Origin: Candidatus Bathyarchaeota archaeon
GTDB lineage: Archaea > Thermoproteota > Bathyarchaeia > EX4484-135 > B24-G1
DNA length: 17,030 nt
Assembly: GCA_003662535.1 (NCBI GenBank)
Contig: QMYG01000001.1
Coordinates: 1-17,030, forward strand
Direction: 5' to 3'
Made by a program: the position numbers and the translations under genes. A model generated the notes under the pieces. It was not told where the DNA came from, ran no database searches, and saw only the letters and a program-made list of their open reading frames with translations. Each line of letters opens with the position of its first letter. Positions within the stretch are counted from its first letter, which is position 1. Below are positions 1 through 7,177 of the stretch, in pieces.

Positions 1-744
1 GGGCTCTACTCCGTAGTGGGTGAGGTTTAGCCTTGCTCCTAGAATCATGTGCCTCTGAATGTCTGCTCCTATTGTTTGGTATCCCATGAGCCCCGCCTCT
101 AAAAGTAGGCTGCCTGTTCCGCAGAACGGGTCGAAAATTAGGTTTTCTGGCTCTGGCCTTGTCAGGTTCACCATGCATCTCGCTAGTTTCGCAGGCATGG
201 GTGTTGGGTGGAAGAAGGGTCTTCGGCTGGGCCTCCTCTCAACGAAGACTCCTGGCCTTATTTCTGCAAGTTTAAGCCCAAAGAAAAAGAGGTTGTCTGA
301 GAGAACCCCGAAAAACAGCCTGTCGGGCCTGACCAAGTCTACCCCCTTGTAGGGTATGGCGTCTCCGAGCCTGCGCTCCAGCTCTAGGCTGTCTATCTGC
401 TGGCAGGAGCCACGAACACGCCGAACCCTGACGGCAAAGCTCATCCCAGCCCTGAGAAAAGCGCCATAGTCTACCTCCCTAGCACAGCGCAGTATGGTGT
501 CAAAATCTGCGGGGCAGGTAAAAAGCTCGAGGCAACAGACACGAACGAAAGCCGAACGCCTAACAACAGCATCAACACAGCCCGAGTCTACCAAAAGCCT
601 AACAACCTGAGGGGCACCGTCAAGCTCCTTAAAGCTTATGTGTTCTGACTCGAGAATCGCCCTCAGCTCGGCCTTTGGAAGTGTTGGGTGTTCCCCAGAA
701 ACCAAAAAGAATAGTTTTTGTTTACTTCCTTGATTAAAGTTCAT
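1..744 (-). CDS. tRNA (guanine-N2)-methyltransferase, TrmG10/Trm11 type (3' end beyond window)
   Basis: Reading leftward from ATG at 744, 248 codons are open to the window edge, so the C-terminus is missing. The N-terminus (about residues 11-25, LFFLVSGEHPTLPKAE) and the following 150 residues fit the THUMP-containing front half of archaeal TrmG10/Trm11 proteins, which N2-methylate guanine 10 of tRNA using SAM. Residues about 203-220 contain the SAM-binding motif FDPFCGTGSLLLEAG, then GADI, the usual acidic site for the SAM ribose. The catalytic D/NPPY motif would lie past the edge and cannot be checked. The ATG overlaps the last 11 bases of the upstream PRPP synthase, so the two are probably co-transcribed and translationally coupled. 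An internal TTG at 705 is a less likely start. Family assignment is firm; the exact target guanine is inferred. Confidence 0.85.
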   Translation of the reverse strand, partial: MNFNQGSKQKLFFLVSGEHPTLPKAELRAILESEHISFKELDGAPQVVRLLVDSGCVDAVVRRSAFVRVCCLELFTCPADFDTILRCAREVDYGAFLRAGMSFAVRVRRVRGSCQQIDSLELERRLGDAIPYKGVDLVRPDRLFFGVLSDNLFFFGLKLAEIRPGVFVERRPSRRPFFHPTPMPAKLARCMVNLTRPEPENLIFDPFCGTGSLLLEAGLMGYQTIGADIQRHMILGARLNLTHYGVEP

Positions 745-1615
745 TCTTGAGGGCCTCGGCGATTATCGGCGCCACGGAGACCACGGCCTCCGGGCAGGGA
801 ATGCAGTCGGTGCCGACGATTTCTAGGCATCCAGCCTCGGAGATTCTCTGTCGTGCATTCCCAACGAGCAGGGGGTGCGCACAAGCCGCATAGACACGCC
901 TAGCACCCTGCTCACGGGCGATTCTAGCGGCAGCCGCAACAGTCCCCCCAGTGCTGATGATATCATCGATAATCAGGACATCCCTCCCGCTTACGTCGAA
1001 GGATTCCTCGACGCTGACACGGATTTCGCCTGTGATTCTGTCTCTTTCCTTGTGTATCCAGCCGTGTCCGCCGCCGAGAACCTCGTCCGCCTCCTTTGCG
1101 TGTATTAGTGCGCCCTGGTCTGGGGCTAGGGCGAAGGCTCCTTTTAGGCCTTTTTCTAGGAAGTGTTGGGCGAGCAGCTTCATGGCTGAGAGGTTTTCTG
1201 CCTGTATCTTGAAACGCTCCAGTATGTCGAGTTCGTGGATATTCACAGTTATTAGCCGGTCCACTCCAGCCGCCTCAATGAGCTTAATCACCGTGTTTAT
1301 GCTGATGGCTTCCCCCGGCAGGAAACGCTTATCCTGCCTTGCATAGGCGAGGTAGGGCACAACCGCTATCACACGCCTAGCGCCAAGGTCCTTGGCCGCG
1401 TCGGCTAGGAGCAGAAGTTGAAGCAGGTTTGTGTCCTGTGGTGGGGCTAGAGTCTGCACTATGGCGACTGTTTCCCCGTCTACGTTTCCCTCGATCCGCA
1501 CGTAGGTTTCCCCGTCGGGAAAGACCTTGTGGAAAACGTCTACCACGTCTACGCCCAGCAGGCTAGCCACTCGGTTGCCGAGTTCTGTGGAGGCAGGCCC
1601 GGCGATAACCAGCAA
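734..1615 (-). CDS. prs: Ribose-phosphate pyrophosphokinase (PRPP synthase)
   Basis: Makes 5-phosphoribosyl diphosphate from ribose 5-phosphate and ATP, feeding purine, pyrimidine, histidine and NAD synthesis in the cytoplasm. The 293-residue length is normal for the archaeal type. Visible motifs are FPDGETYVRI (about 32-41), the ATP-contacting YARQDKRF (91-98), the catalytic-region NIHELD (125-130) and the PRPP-binding loop DDIISTGGT (217-225). The start is TTG at 1615: an in-frame stop lies just upstream and GGTGA sits six bases before it. A TATA-like TTTTAAGG (minus strand, about 1648-1656) is suitably placed for its promoter. It precedes the overlapping tRNA methyltransferase gene as the first gene of a two-gene unit. 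Confidence 0.96.
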   Translation of the reverse strand: MLVIAGPASTELGNRVASLLGVDVVDVFHKVFPDGETYVRIEGNVDGETVAIVQTLAPPQDTNLLQLLLLADAAKDLGARRVIAVVPYLAYARQDKRFLPGEAISINTVIKLIEAAGVDRLITVNIHELDILERFKIQAENLSAMKLLAQHFLEKGLKGAFALAPDQGALIHAKEADEVLGGGHGWIHKERDRITGEIRVSVEESFDVSGRDVLIIDDIISTGGTVAAAARIAREQGARRVYAACAHPLLVGNARQRISEAGCLEIVGTDCIPCPEAVVSVAPIIAEALKNEL

Positions 1616-1739
1616 ACGTAATCACCGCAAGAAAACTAGGTGCAAGCCTTAAAAGCAGTTATGCTGACTGCGAAGCTGAGGCGAAGCTTTATTCAAATTT
1701 ATAATTGTGCTGGTTGAAGTTTTGTTTAGGTTGGTTGGC
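1616..1739. promoter_or_regulatory. Divergent promoter region, prs / TGS GTPase
   Basis: The space between divergent genes holds a minus-strand TATA-like element near 1648-1656 for prs and plus-strand TATA-like elements at about 1687-1705 (CTTTATTC, TTTATAATT) for the GTPase. Just upstream of the latter, GCGAAGCT occurs twice (1670-1677 and 1681-1688), exactly 11 bases apart, which could be a regulator site on one DNA face. The TATA position argues against translation beginning at GTG 1707. Confidence 0.5.
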
Positions 1740-2945
1740 ATGCTGGTTGGTGTTGTTGGAAAGCCGAACGTGGGGAAAAGCACATTCTTTAGTGCGGCCA
1801 CGCTTGCGCACGTCGAGATCGCCAACTATCCCTTCACGACGATTAAGCCGAATCGGGGTGTCGCCTATCTCCGCAAGCCCTGCGTCTGCAGGGAGTTCGG
1901 AGTTCAGGATAACCCCGTCAATTCTGCGTGCATAGACGGGATTAGGCTCATTCCTGTGGAGCTTGTGGACTGTGCGGGCCTCGTTCCCGGGGCGTGGCAG
2001 GGGAGAGGCCTAGGAAACCAGTTCCTCGACGAGATTAGGCGTGCAGACGCCCTCATTCACGTGGTAGACGCATCAGGCTCAACAGACCTAGAGGGGAGGC
2101 CCTGCGAGCCGGGGAGCCACGACCCTCTTGAGGATGTGAAGTTCTTGGAGGTGGAGATTGCGATGTGGCTTGTTCAGATTTTGAAGCGTGATTGGCAGAA
2201 GCTCGCTAGGAGCGTGGAGGCTGGAACCGCAAAGCTGGTAGACGCACTAACCACACGCCTAAGCGGCCTGGCCATACGCAGAAGCCACATCATAGAAGCC
2301 CTGAAAAAGACGGAGCTAGACGAGAACAGGCCGGGAAAATGGAGCGACGAAGACCTGAAAAGGTTCGCCCACGAACTGAGGAGAATATCTAAGCCGATGC
2401 TCATAGCCGCAAACAAAATAGACATTCCAGAAGCCGAAAGAAACCTAGAGAGGCTCATGGCACTAGGCTATACGGTGATACCCTGCTGCGCAGTGGCAGA
2501 GCTAGCACTACGCAGAGCCGCAGAAAAAGGCCTAATAAAGTATGTGCCCGGCGACCCCGACTTCGAGGTCTTAAAGCCTGAGGAAATGACGAAGCAGCAG
2601 CTGGAGGGCTTAGAGACTATTAGGGAGCGTATCCTGCGAAAATACGGCTCAACTGGCGTTCAGGACGCAATAAACGCCGCCTACTTCAAGCTCCTAAACG
2701 CCATAGTAGTCTACCCGGTAGAAAACGTGGAAAAGCTAAGCGACCACGAGGGCCGTGTCCTGCCAGACGCCTACGTTGTGCCGAAGGGGACGACGGCGAG
2801 GGAACTCGCATACATGATACACACAGAACTCGGAGAAACCTTCATCTACGCAATAGACGCAAAAAACAAGAGACGCATAGGTGAAAACTACGTCCTAAAA
2901 GACGGAGACGTAATCTCCATAGTCAGCGCAAAGAAGAGAGGCTAA
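1740..2945 (+). CDS. Obg/YchF-like GTPase with C-terminal TGS domain
   Basis: A 401-residue TRAFAC GTPase of the OLA1/YchF group. G1 is GKPNVGKS (7-14), the switch-II/G3 region is DCAGLVPGA (77-85), and G4 is NKID (225-228). An insertion with helical character spans about 120-215. The last 65 residues (about 335-398, [20 protein letters not shown]... to [11 protein letters not shown]) are a TGS domain, usually an RNA- or ribosome-binding module. Related proteins bind ribosomes or tRNA and act in translation or stress control; the precise role of the archaeal version is not settled. The frame is open from GTG 1707, but I prefer ATG 1740: the P-loop then begins at residue 7 as usual, AGGTTGG lies upstream, and the TATA-like elements sit too close to 1707. 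It is followed by an AT-rich promoter and so is probably monocistronic. Confidence 0.9.
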   Translation: MLVGVVGKPNVGKSTFFSAATLAHVEIANYPFTTIKPNRGVAYLRKPCVCREFGVQDNPVNSACIDGIRLIPVELVDCAGLVPGAWQGRGLGNQFLDEIRRADALIHVVDASGSTDLEGRPCEPGSHDPLEDVKFLEVEIAMWLVQILKRDWQKLARSVEAGTAKLVDALTTRLSGLAIRRSHIIEALKKTELDENRPGKWSDEDLKRFAHELRRISKPMLIAANKIDIPEAERNLERLMALGYTVIPCCAVAELALRRAAEKGLIKYVPGDPDFEVLKPEEMTKQQLEGLETIRERILRKYGSTGVQDAINAAYFKLLNAIVVYPVENVEKLSDHEGRVLPDAYVVPKGTTARELAYMIHTELGETFIYAIDAKNKRRIGENYVLKDGDVISIVSAKKRG

Positions 2946-3056
2946 ACCCGATACTTGCCATATATATTCAACATATACATTCTATAGTCATATATAGTGA
3001 ATATGCTATAAGTTTATATCAGGTAATTATGAGATATAAAAACGGTGGTGGGCCTG
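2946..3056 (+). promoter_or_regulatory. AT-rich promoter with inverted repeats
   Basis: Almost pure A+T between 2958 and 3040. A TATA-like GTTTATATC lies at 3012-3020, about 40 bases before the ATG of the next gene. Upstream, ATATTCA (2964-2970) and TGAATAT (2998-3004) are exact inverted copies, and CTATA (2982-2986) with TATAG (2993-2997) form a second nested dyad. These could be operator half-sites, although AT-rich DNA yields such dyads easily by chance. GGTGG at 3044-3048 is the probable SD for the ATG at 3057. Confidence 0.45.
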
Positions 3057-3296
3057 ATGGAAACCCCCGTATTGAAGTATCACGAGTTCGGCGTGCACGG
3101 TCTGCCAGGCCACCACTTCAGAATAGTAAAGTCCATAGAGACGATAGAGAGTGAGCAGGGCAAAATATACCGCCTAAACCTGCTCATTGAACACTATCAA
3201 GATGGAGAATTAATAAATACTAGGGCGCTTACGCTCGCTGTTAAGCCCGGAGAGGGCGCTGAAGTGGCTGAACTACCCCCTGAACTCTTCCTTTAG
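3057..3296 (+). CDS. Small conserved-looking hypothetical protein (79 aa)
   Basis: I do not recognise a family. The predicted protein has no membrane segment or signal peptide. It begins with a His/Gly-rich section (HEFGVHGLPGHHFR, about 9-22), followed by alternating hydrophobic residues typical of beta strands (IYRLNLLIEHY, ALTLAVKPGE), suggesting a small beta-rich or beta-barrel domain. The start was set at ATG 3057, which has GGTGG upstream and follows a TATA-like element by a normal distance; GTG 3045 is also in frame but would overlap that SD. Its final 24 bases overlap the end of the convergent mer gene. The frame is likely real because of its own promoter, SD and gene-like codon use, but its function is unknown. 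Confidence 0.65.
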   Translation: METPVLKYHEFGVHGLPGHHFRIVKSIETIESEQGKIYRLNLLIEHYQDGELINTRALTLAVKPGEGAEVAELPPELFL

Positions 3297-4277
3297 CTTA
3301 GGAATCACGTGCTCGCTGATTAGTTTCATCGCTTTTCGCTTCCTCTTACCTATGGGGGAGCCCACCACCAACTGAGTTATGCCAATGTCTACCAACTCCT
3401 CAACCTTCTTAACGCAGTCCTCGGGAGTCCCGTAGATGGTGAAGGCCTCAATCATGTCGTCCGTAACTTGGCTGAAAGCCTCCTTAAATTTGCCCGCTTT
3501 CAAGGCTTCCCTTATGCTTTCAGCCGCTTCCTCAGGTATGTCGTGCCGTTCTAACACTATCTTCGGGCTTCCAGCCGTTATGAAGGCCACCACAGGTATT
3601 GCCGCCTTCCTAGCCTTTTCCGGATTTTCATCAACGGAAAAGCTCGTGTAGGCGGCTATATCTATGTCCTCTTTGCGTTTTCCAGCACGCTCCAGCCCCT
3701 TCTTTATATGCTCCATCGCAAACCTGAAGTCAATCGGATGTGAAGCATTAATTAGGATTCCGTCCCCGATTTCAGCCGCCAAGGCAAGCATTTTCGGGCC
3801 CTGAGCGCCAATATAGATGGGGATTTTCCTCAAAGGCTTATAGCTGATGGAGGCACTCTGCACATTGAAGATTTCGCCCTGATAGCTCACACGCTCTCCC
3901 CGGAAGAAAGCCCTAAGAATCTCAACGCACTCCCTTATAGCCCTCAAAGGCTTTTTCCGCTCCACACCCAAATAGCCAAGAGTAACACGGTCTCCAGCGC
4001 CAAGCCCAACTACGGCTCTTCCACCAGAAACCCTATCCAAAGATGCGATGCTCGATGCGATGAAGGCTGGGTGGGTGAGATAAGGATTAGTTACGCCAGG
4101 CCCTAGGTAGACTCTGTCTGTGTAATTTGCGATTAGCGAAAGAATGACGTAGACATTTCTGTTGTTGAAGTGGTCTGTTATCCAGATGAAGTCGAAGCCA
4201 TACTTCTCTGACAGAATGCCGTGCCCAACGGTCTGCCAGAAGGCTGTGTCGGGTACAAACTCGATTCCAAATCTCAT
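3273..4277 (-). CDS. mer: F420-dependent 5,10-methylenetetrahydromethanopterin reductase
   Basis: Reduces methylene-H4MPT to methyl-H4MPT with F420H2, or the reverse, in methanogenesis and the archaeal Wood-Ljungdahl methyl branch. The 334 residues match Mer along the whole length. Landmarks are MRFGIEFVP at the start, WITDHFNNRNVY (32-43), LGPGVTNPY (58-66) with the cis-peptide region, SGGRAVVGLGAGD (84-96), IPIYIGAQGPKML (152-164), ILINASHP (174-181), VAFITAGSP (230-238), and near the end TQLVVGSPIG (301-310). These residues, notably TNPY and GAQGPKM, separate Mer from generic luciferase-like monooxygenases. ATG 4277 is preferred because GGTGA (4290-4286) lies eight bases before it; GTG 4289 would fall inside that SD. 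It is divergent from the PhoU/AbrB gene with a shared TATA-rich spacer, and overlaps the small convergent gene by 24 bases. Confidence 0.93.
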   Translation of the reverse strand: MRFGIEFVPDTAFWQTVGHGILSEKYGFDFIWITDHFNNRNVYVILSLIANYTDRVYLGPGVTNPYLTHPAFIASSIASLDRVSGGRAVVGLGAGDRVTLGYLGVERKKPLRAIRECVEILRAFFRGERVSYQGEIFNVQSASISYKPLRKIPIYIGAQGPKMLALAAEIGDGILINASHPIDFRFAMEHIKKGLERAGKRKEDIDIAAYTSFSVDENPEKARKAAIPVVAFITAGSPKIVLERHDIPEEAAESIREALKAGKFKEAFSQVTDDMIEAFTIYGTPEDCVKKVEELVDIGITQLVVGSPIGKRKRKAMKLISEHVIPKLKEEFRG

Positions 4278-4354
4278 CAAGGACTTCACCGGATTATGTA
4301 GTTAGGGCGCAAGTCATATATATATTTTATAGGTTATATATATTGGGTAGGAGT
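4278..4354. promoter_or_regulatory. Divergent promoter, mer / phoU-like
   Basis: The AT-only block at 4315-4344 holds TATA boxes facing both ways. Minus-strand TATAAAATA (about 4331-4320) precedes mer. Plus-strand TATATTTTATA (about 4321-4331) is centred about 27 bases before ATG 4355, which fits a leaderless or nearly leaderless transcript for the regulator. The block TATATATATTTTATA with a following TTATATATATT is itself roughly symmetric. A single bound factor could therefore control both genes; the AbrB-headed regulator encoded here is an obvious but unproven candidate. Confidence 0.55.
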
Positions 4355-5437
4355 ATGGAAGCGAGAAAAGTTATGGTGCTTGGGAAGTCGTCCCGTGTAG
4401 TGGCTTTGCCAAAAAGATGGGTAGACATGCACAACATAAAGAAGGGTGACAAAATAATCTTCGTAATGCAGGAAGACGGCTCCTTGGTCATGTATCCACG
4501 AACACCGATAGAGAAAAAGCCAGAAACAATAGAAATTAAGGTAAACCCCCAAACAGAAAAAGGTTTACTTGAGAGGCAGCTAATTGCCGCATACTTAAAC
4601 AACTATTCGGTAATTAAGGTTAAGGCTGAGAAATTTTTTAATTCTGAACAGCAGATGGAGCTGAGAAACAGGCTTAGGAAGCTTACAGGCCTCCAAATAG
4701 TCGAGGCCAGCTCCAGCGAGATAATCATTCAAAATCTGTTGGAGCTTTCTGAACTCGACATACATAAGGGCATACACAGGGCCCATTTAATTACTTCCTC
4801 CATGTTTAGGGATGCTATTAAAGCTTTTGAACGCAGAGATTTAGATTTAGCCAATTCCGTTCTGAATCTGGACGAGGATGTGAACCAATTTTATTTCCTC
4901 ATAATGAAGCAGCTTCGCTGCTCCCTCGTAGACAAGTCTCTTAGGGATGCTTTGGAAATTTCTCCAATAGAATGTATAGATTATATGCTTGTTATGCAGA
5001 GGATTGAGCATATTGCAGACCACGCTAAGCTAATTGCCGGCGATGTGATAGAGATTGGGGAGGAGGAGATTCCCCAAGAAATAACGGAGCTAATCCTATC
5101 TGCGGCGAACATAGCCTTCAAAGTCTACCAAAACGCAATCACAGCCTTCTTCATGGGCGATGTAAAGCTGGCAAATCACGCCATAAACCTAAGAGAAGAG
5201 CTAAAAGAGCTAAAAACAAACGCAAGAAAGCTCTTTGAGCACAGAATCATCACCCTATGTCAAGAGGCGGCCTCAAACATGCAGAGTGAGGGATGCATTA
5301 TTTTCGGCACAAAGGAGAGGGTGAACCTCTGCCTAAACGACATCCTAGATAGCATAGAAAGAATCGCAGACTACGGAACAGACATAGCCGAAGTCGCCAT
5401 AGACAAGGCATTAGAGCAGGTTCAGAGCAAGGACTGA
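4355..5437 (+). CDS. PhoU-family regulator with N-terminal AbrB/SpoVT-type DNA-binding domain
   Basis: A two-part 360-residue protein. Residues about 1-48 (MEARKVMVLGKSSRVVALPKRW... KKGDKI... SLVMYP) are a swapped-hairpin AbrB/SpoVT domain, which usually binds DNA as a dimer. After a linker, about residues 125-350 form two PhoU helical repeats. Their metal-binding signatures are RIEHIADHAKLIA in the first repeat and SIERIADYGTDIAE in the second. This AbrB-PhoU combination is common in archaea and is generally taken as a phosphate-responsive transcriptional regulator; no Pst transporter genes are nearby. ATG 4355 is chosen over TTG 4343 because the AbrB domain begins there and the TATA spacing fits a leaderless start. 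The gene is divergent from mer. It ends about 110 bases before the next promoter, so it looks monocistronic. Confidence 0.88.
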   Translation: MEARKVMVLGKSSRVVALPKRWVDMHNIKKGDKIIFVMQEDGSLVMYPRTPIEKKPETIEIKVNPQTEKGLLERQLIAAYLNNYSVIKVKAEKFFNSEQQMELRNRLRKLTGLQIVEASSSEIIIQNLLELSELDIHKGIHRAHLITSSMFRDAIKAFERRDLDLANSVLNLDEDVNQFYFLIMKQLRCSLVDKSLRDALEISPIECIDYMLVMQRIEHIADHAKLIAGDVIEIGEEEIPQEITELILSAANIAFKVYQNAITAFFMGDVKLANHAINLREELKELKTNARKLFEHRIITLCQEAASNMQSEGCIIFGTKERVNLCLNDILDSIERIADYGTDIAEVAIDKALEQVQSKD

Positions 5438-5582
5438 CTGCGGTGATTAGCATTATTCCGCCTTCTTTTGCTACAGCTTAGATAAAAATTTTTAGCTCAG
5501 CTCTCCAGAGGGTTCGCTTTCTCTGCGTAAATATTATATATACAGTATGTATATACCTCAGCTTGGAGCGGAGGGACTCCCC
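5438..5582 (+). promoter_or_regulatory. Terminator-like T run and promoter with dyad
   Basis: Downstream of the PhoU-like gene, AAAAATTTTT (about 5486-5495) may end its transcript. Further on, a TATA-like ATATTATATATA (5531-5542) precedes the next gene. It overlaps a dyad with perfect seven-base arms, TATATAC (5537-5543) and GTATATA (5549-5555), separated by five bases. A dyad covering the TATA box and the downstream region is a typical place for an archaeal repressor. GGAGGG (5570-5575) seven bases before GTG 5583 is a strong SD. Confidence 0.5.
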
Positions 5583-5903
5583 GTGTCAAGTGGGCTTAAA
5601 GACATTGTTAGGCTCATACCAGAAGAGTATAGAGATAGGCTAGCTGAAGCCCTCCTCGACCTCCTCCTAGAAACAAAGAATGTTGAGGCTGTTACCGCAA
5701 CCAGCGCCAAGAGAATTTTGATGCTCATGAAGCATGACATGCTCAGCACGGATATGGGCCTCGAAACCCTGCTAAACACCGCACTACTGGCAGAACCTGT
5801 AAAGACCCTAGACGTGGTTGGCGACGTATTAGCCGCCTCTATGGTTGTGGATGAAGTAATAAACGCCCTAGCAGTCCGAGTTAAGGAAGTTACCACCAAA
5901 TAG
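5583..5903 (+). CDS. Small helical hypothetical protein (106 aa)
   Basis: Not recognised. The product is acidic-to-neutral and almost entirely helix-forming, with regular Leu/Ala spacing (YRDRLAEALLDLLLE, about 16-30; LETLLNTALL, about 60-69; VVGDVLAASMVVDEVINAL, about 78-96). It has no signal peptide and no segment hydrophobic enough to be a clear membrane helix. The frame is also open from ATG 5547, but GTG 5583 has GGAGGG exactly seven bases upstream, and ATG 5547 lies too near the TATA box at 5531-5542 to be within the transcript. It has its own promoter with an overlapping dyad, and T-rich DNA follows. This suggests an independently regulated small protein, perhaps a helical scaffold or adaptor; no function can be assigned. 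Confidence 0.65.
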   Translation: MSSGLKDIVRLIPEEYRDRLAEALLDLLLETKNVEAVTATSAKRILMLMKHDMLSTDMGLETLLNTALLAEPVKTLDVVGDVLAASMVVDEVINALAVRVKEVTTK

Positions 5904-6013
5904 CCTCCCATCTTCCCCAATTTTTGAATTCAGTAATTTTTGGTCAGCAAATTTTTTAGTTTAGATTAGCCATATATACAGTTAGTCTGCGTGTTAAAGG
6001 GGGATAGAATTTA
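5904..6013 (+). promoter_or_regulatory. T-rich terminator and promoter before DUF373 operon
   Basis: Three T runs (TTTTT at 5921-5925, ATTTTT near 5936-5941, ATTTTTT at 5951-5957) follow the small gene and resemble archaeal intrinsic termination. A TATA-like CATATATAC (about 5971-5979) precedes the next gene by about 40 bases. GGGGGA (5999-6004) is the likely SD for TTG 6014. No gene is visible in the spacer. Confidence 0.45.
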
Positions 6014-7177
6014 TTGTCTGCTGAAGAGAGGAGGGTTAGGCGGACGCTGATACTCTGCGTAGACAGGGATAACGACTTAGGCGTGAAGGCTGGGATAAAG
6101 ACTCCCATCGTCGGGAAGGACGCAAACCTAGAAGCCGCAACAACCCTCGCCATGAGCGACCCGGAGGAGGCTGATGCGAATGCGATGTTCGAGGCTGTGA
6201 GGCTCTATGAGCGCCTAAGGGAAAGCGCCAGCCCCTATGAGGACTACGAGGTCGCAACAATCGCAGGCTCGGAGGTCGGAGGCATAGAAGCAGACAGAAA
6301 GGTCGCCGAAGAACTGGCGAAGGTGCAGGAGCTATTCCCAGCAGACGGCGTAATCCTAGTCACTGACGGATACTCAGACGAGGACATCTACCCACTAATC
6401 CACTCAAGAATACCAGTTACTTCTGTTAGGCGTATTGTTGTGAAGCATAGCAGGTCGATTGAGGAGACCGCCGCCCTCTTCTCGAGGTATGCGAAGATGC
6501 TCGTGGAGGACCCGAGATACTCAAAGCTGTTTCTGGGGATTCCCGGAGTTTTTATGCTAGTTTTGGCTGTCTTGTGGTATTTGAATCTGCTCCTCTATGG
6601 ATGGATAACTTTCCTAGTGTTGTTTGGTGCAGCATTGGTGATTAAGGGCTTCAAGCTCGAGAGGCTTTTTAGGCGTCTACCTCGTAGGAGACTCCCAGTC
6701 GCACATCCGACGAGGAGCATGAGCAACTTCCTCTACCTAGCTGGCGGTTTAACAGTCATAGTTGGGGTTTATCAGGGGGCCTCATACATCTACAGCTACG
6801 TGCTCCCATCAACCATAATTCCAGCAGGGACGCCTTGGGCGCTTCTCCTCCCAAAGCTTACTGGGCTTTTCCTGCTCAGGTCTTCCATACTGATTGTTGC
6901 TGGTGTCTGCCTCCTCATACTCGGGAAGACCATCCATTGGCTGCTGCTTAGAAGCCAGCACTTCTGGTATGGCATCGTGAGCCTCATCGCCTGTGCTTGG
7001 TTCCAGAAGGTTCTTCAGGAGGCGGCACTGCTCTTCATCAATCCTTCTCTGCCATACACCGGGTTGATGATTTCGATTACTCTTGGCATATCGCTTATAT
7101 CGGCTTCGATAATACTATTGAATTCTGTGCGTCAGCGGTATAGGAGGTTCTTCGAGGGAGAAGCTGTTGAAAGCTGA
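6014..7177 (+). CDS. DUF373 family membrane protein
   Basis: The 387-residue protein matches the archaeal DUF373 family of unknown function. A soluble N-terminal half (about 1-170) carries the family pattern TLILCVDRDNDLG (11-23), then GAAT-like ANLEAATTLAMSDPEEADANA (37-57) and IAGSEVGGIEAD (83-94), followed by DGVILVTDGYSDED (111-124). The repeated Asp residues (DRDND, TDGYSDED) look like a metal or phosphate site. The C-terminal half has about six hydrophobic segments, near 174-190, 191-210, 238-262, 281-303, 317-343 and 349-370, so it sits in the membrane with the acidic domain probably in the cytoplasm. Arg-rich loops at 219-235 support that topology. The start is TTG 6014 with GGGGGA upstream. 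It overlaps the MTA phosphorylase by 11 bases, so the two are co-expressed. Confidence 0.88.
   Translation: MSAEERRVRRTLILCVDRDNDLGVKAGIKTPIVGKDANLEAATTLAMSDPEEADANAMFEAVRLYERLRESASPYEDYEVATIAGSEVGGIEADRKVAEELAKVQELFPADGVILVTDGYSDEDIYPLIHSRIPVTSVRRIVVKHSRSIEETAALFSRYAKMLVEDPRYSKLFLGIPGVFMLVLAVLWYLNLLLYGWITFLVLFGAALVIKGFKLERLFRRLPRRRLPVAHPTRSMSNFLYLAGGLTVIVGVYQGASYIYSYVLPSTIIPAGTPWALLLPKLTGLFLLRSSILIVAGVCLLILGKTIHWLLLRSQHFWYGIVSLIACAWFQKVLQEAALLFINPSLPYTGLMISITLGISLISASIILLNSVRQRYRRFFEGEAVES

Noticed and set aside
2946..3056. AT-rich repeats as a replication origin or CRISPR-like array
   Set aside because: The repeats are short, imperfect and few, lie in a normal promoter position, and no Orc1/Cdc6 gene or regular spacing is present.
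3273..4277. Generic luciferase-like F420 monooxygenase instead of Mer
   Set aside because: Full-length agreement with Mer signatures (HFNNRNVY, GPGVTNPY, GAQGPKM, INASHP, AGSP, VVGSPIG) is far more specific than the superfamily fold.
5438..6013. A tRNA or other small RNA gene in the two spacers
   Set aside because: No cloverleaf, T-arm consensus or GC-rich fold was seen; the spacers are T/A-rich and explained by terminators and TATA boxes.
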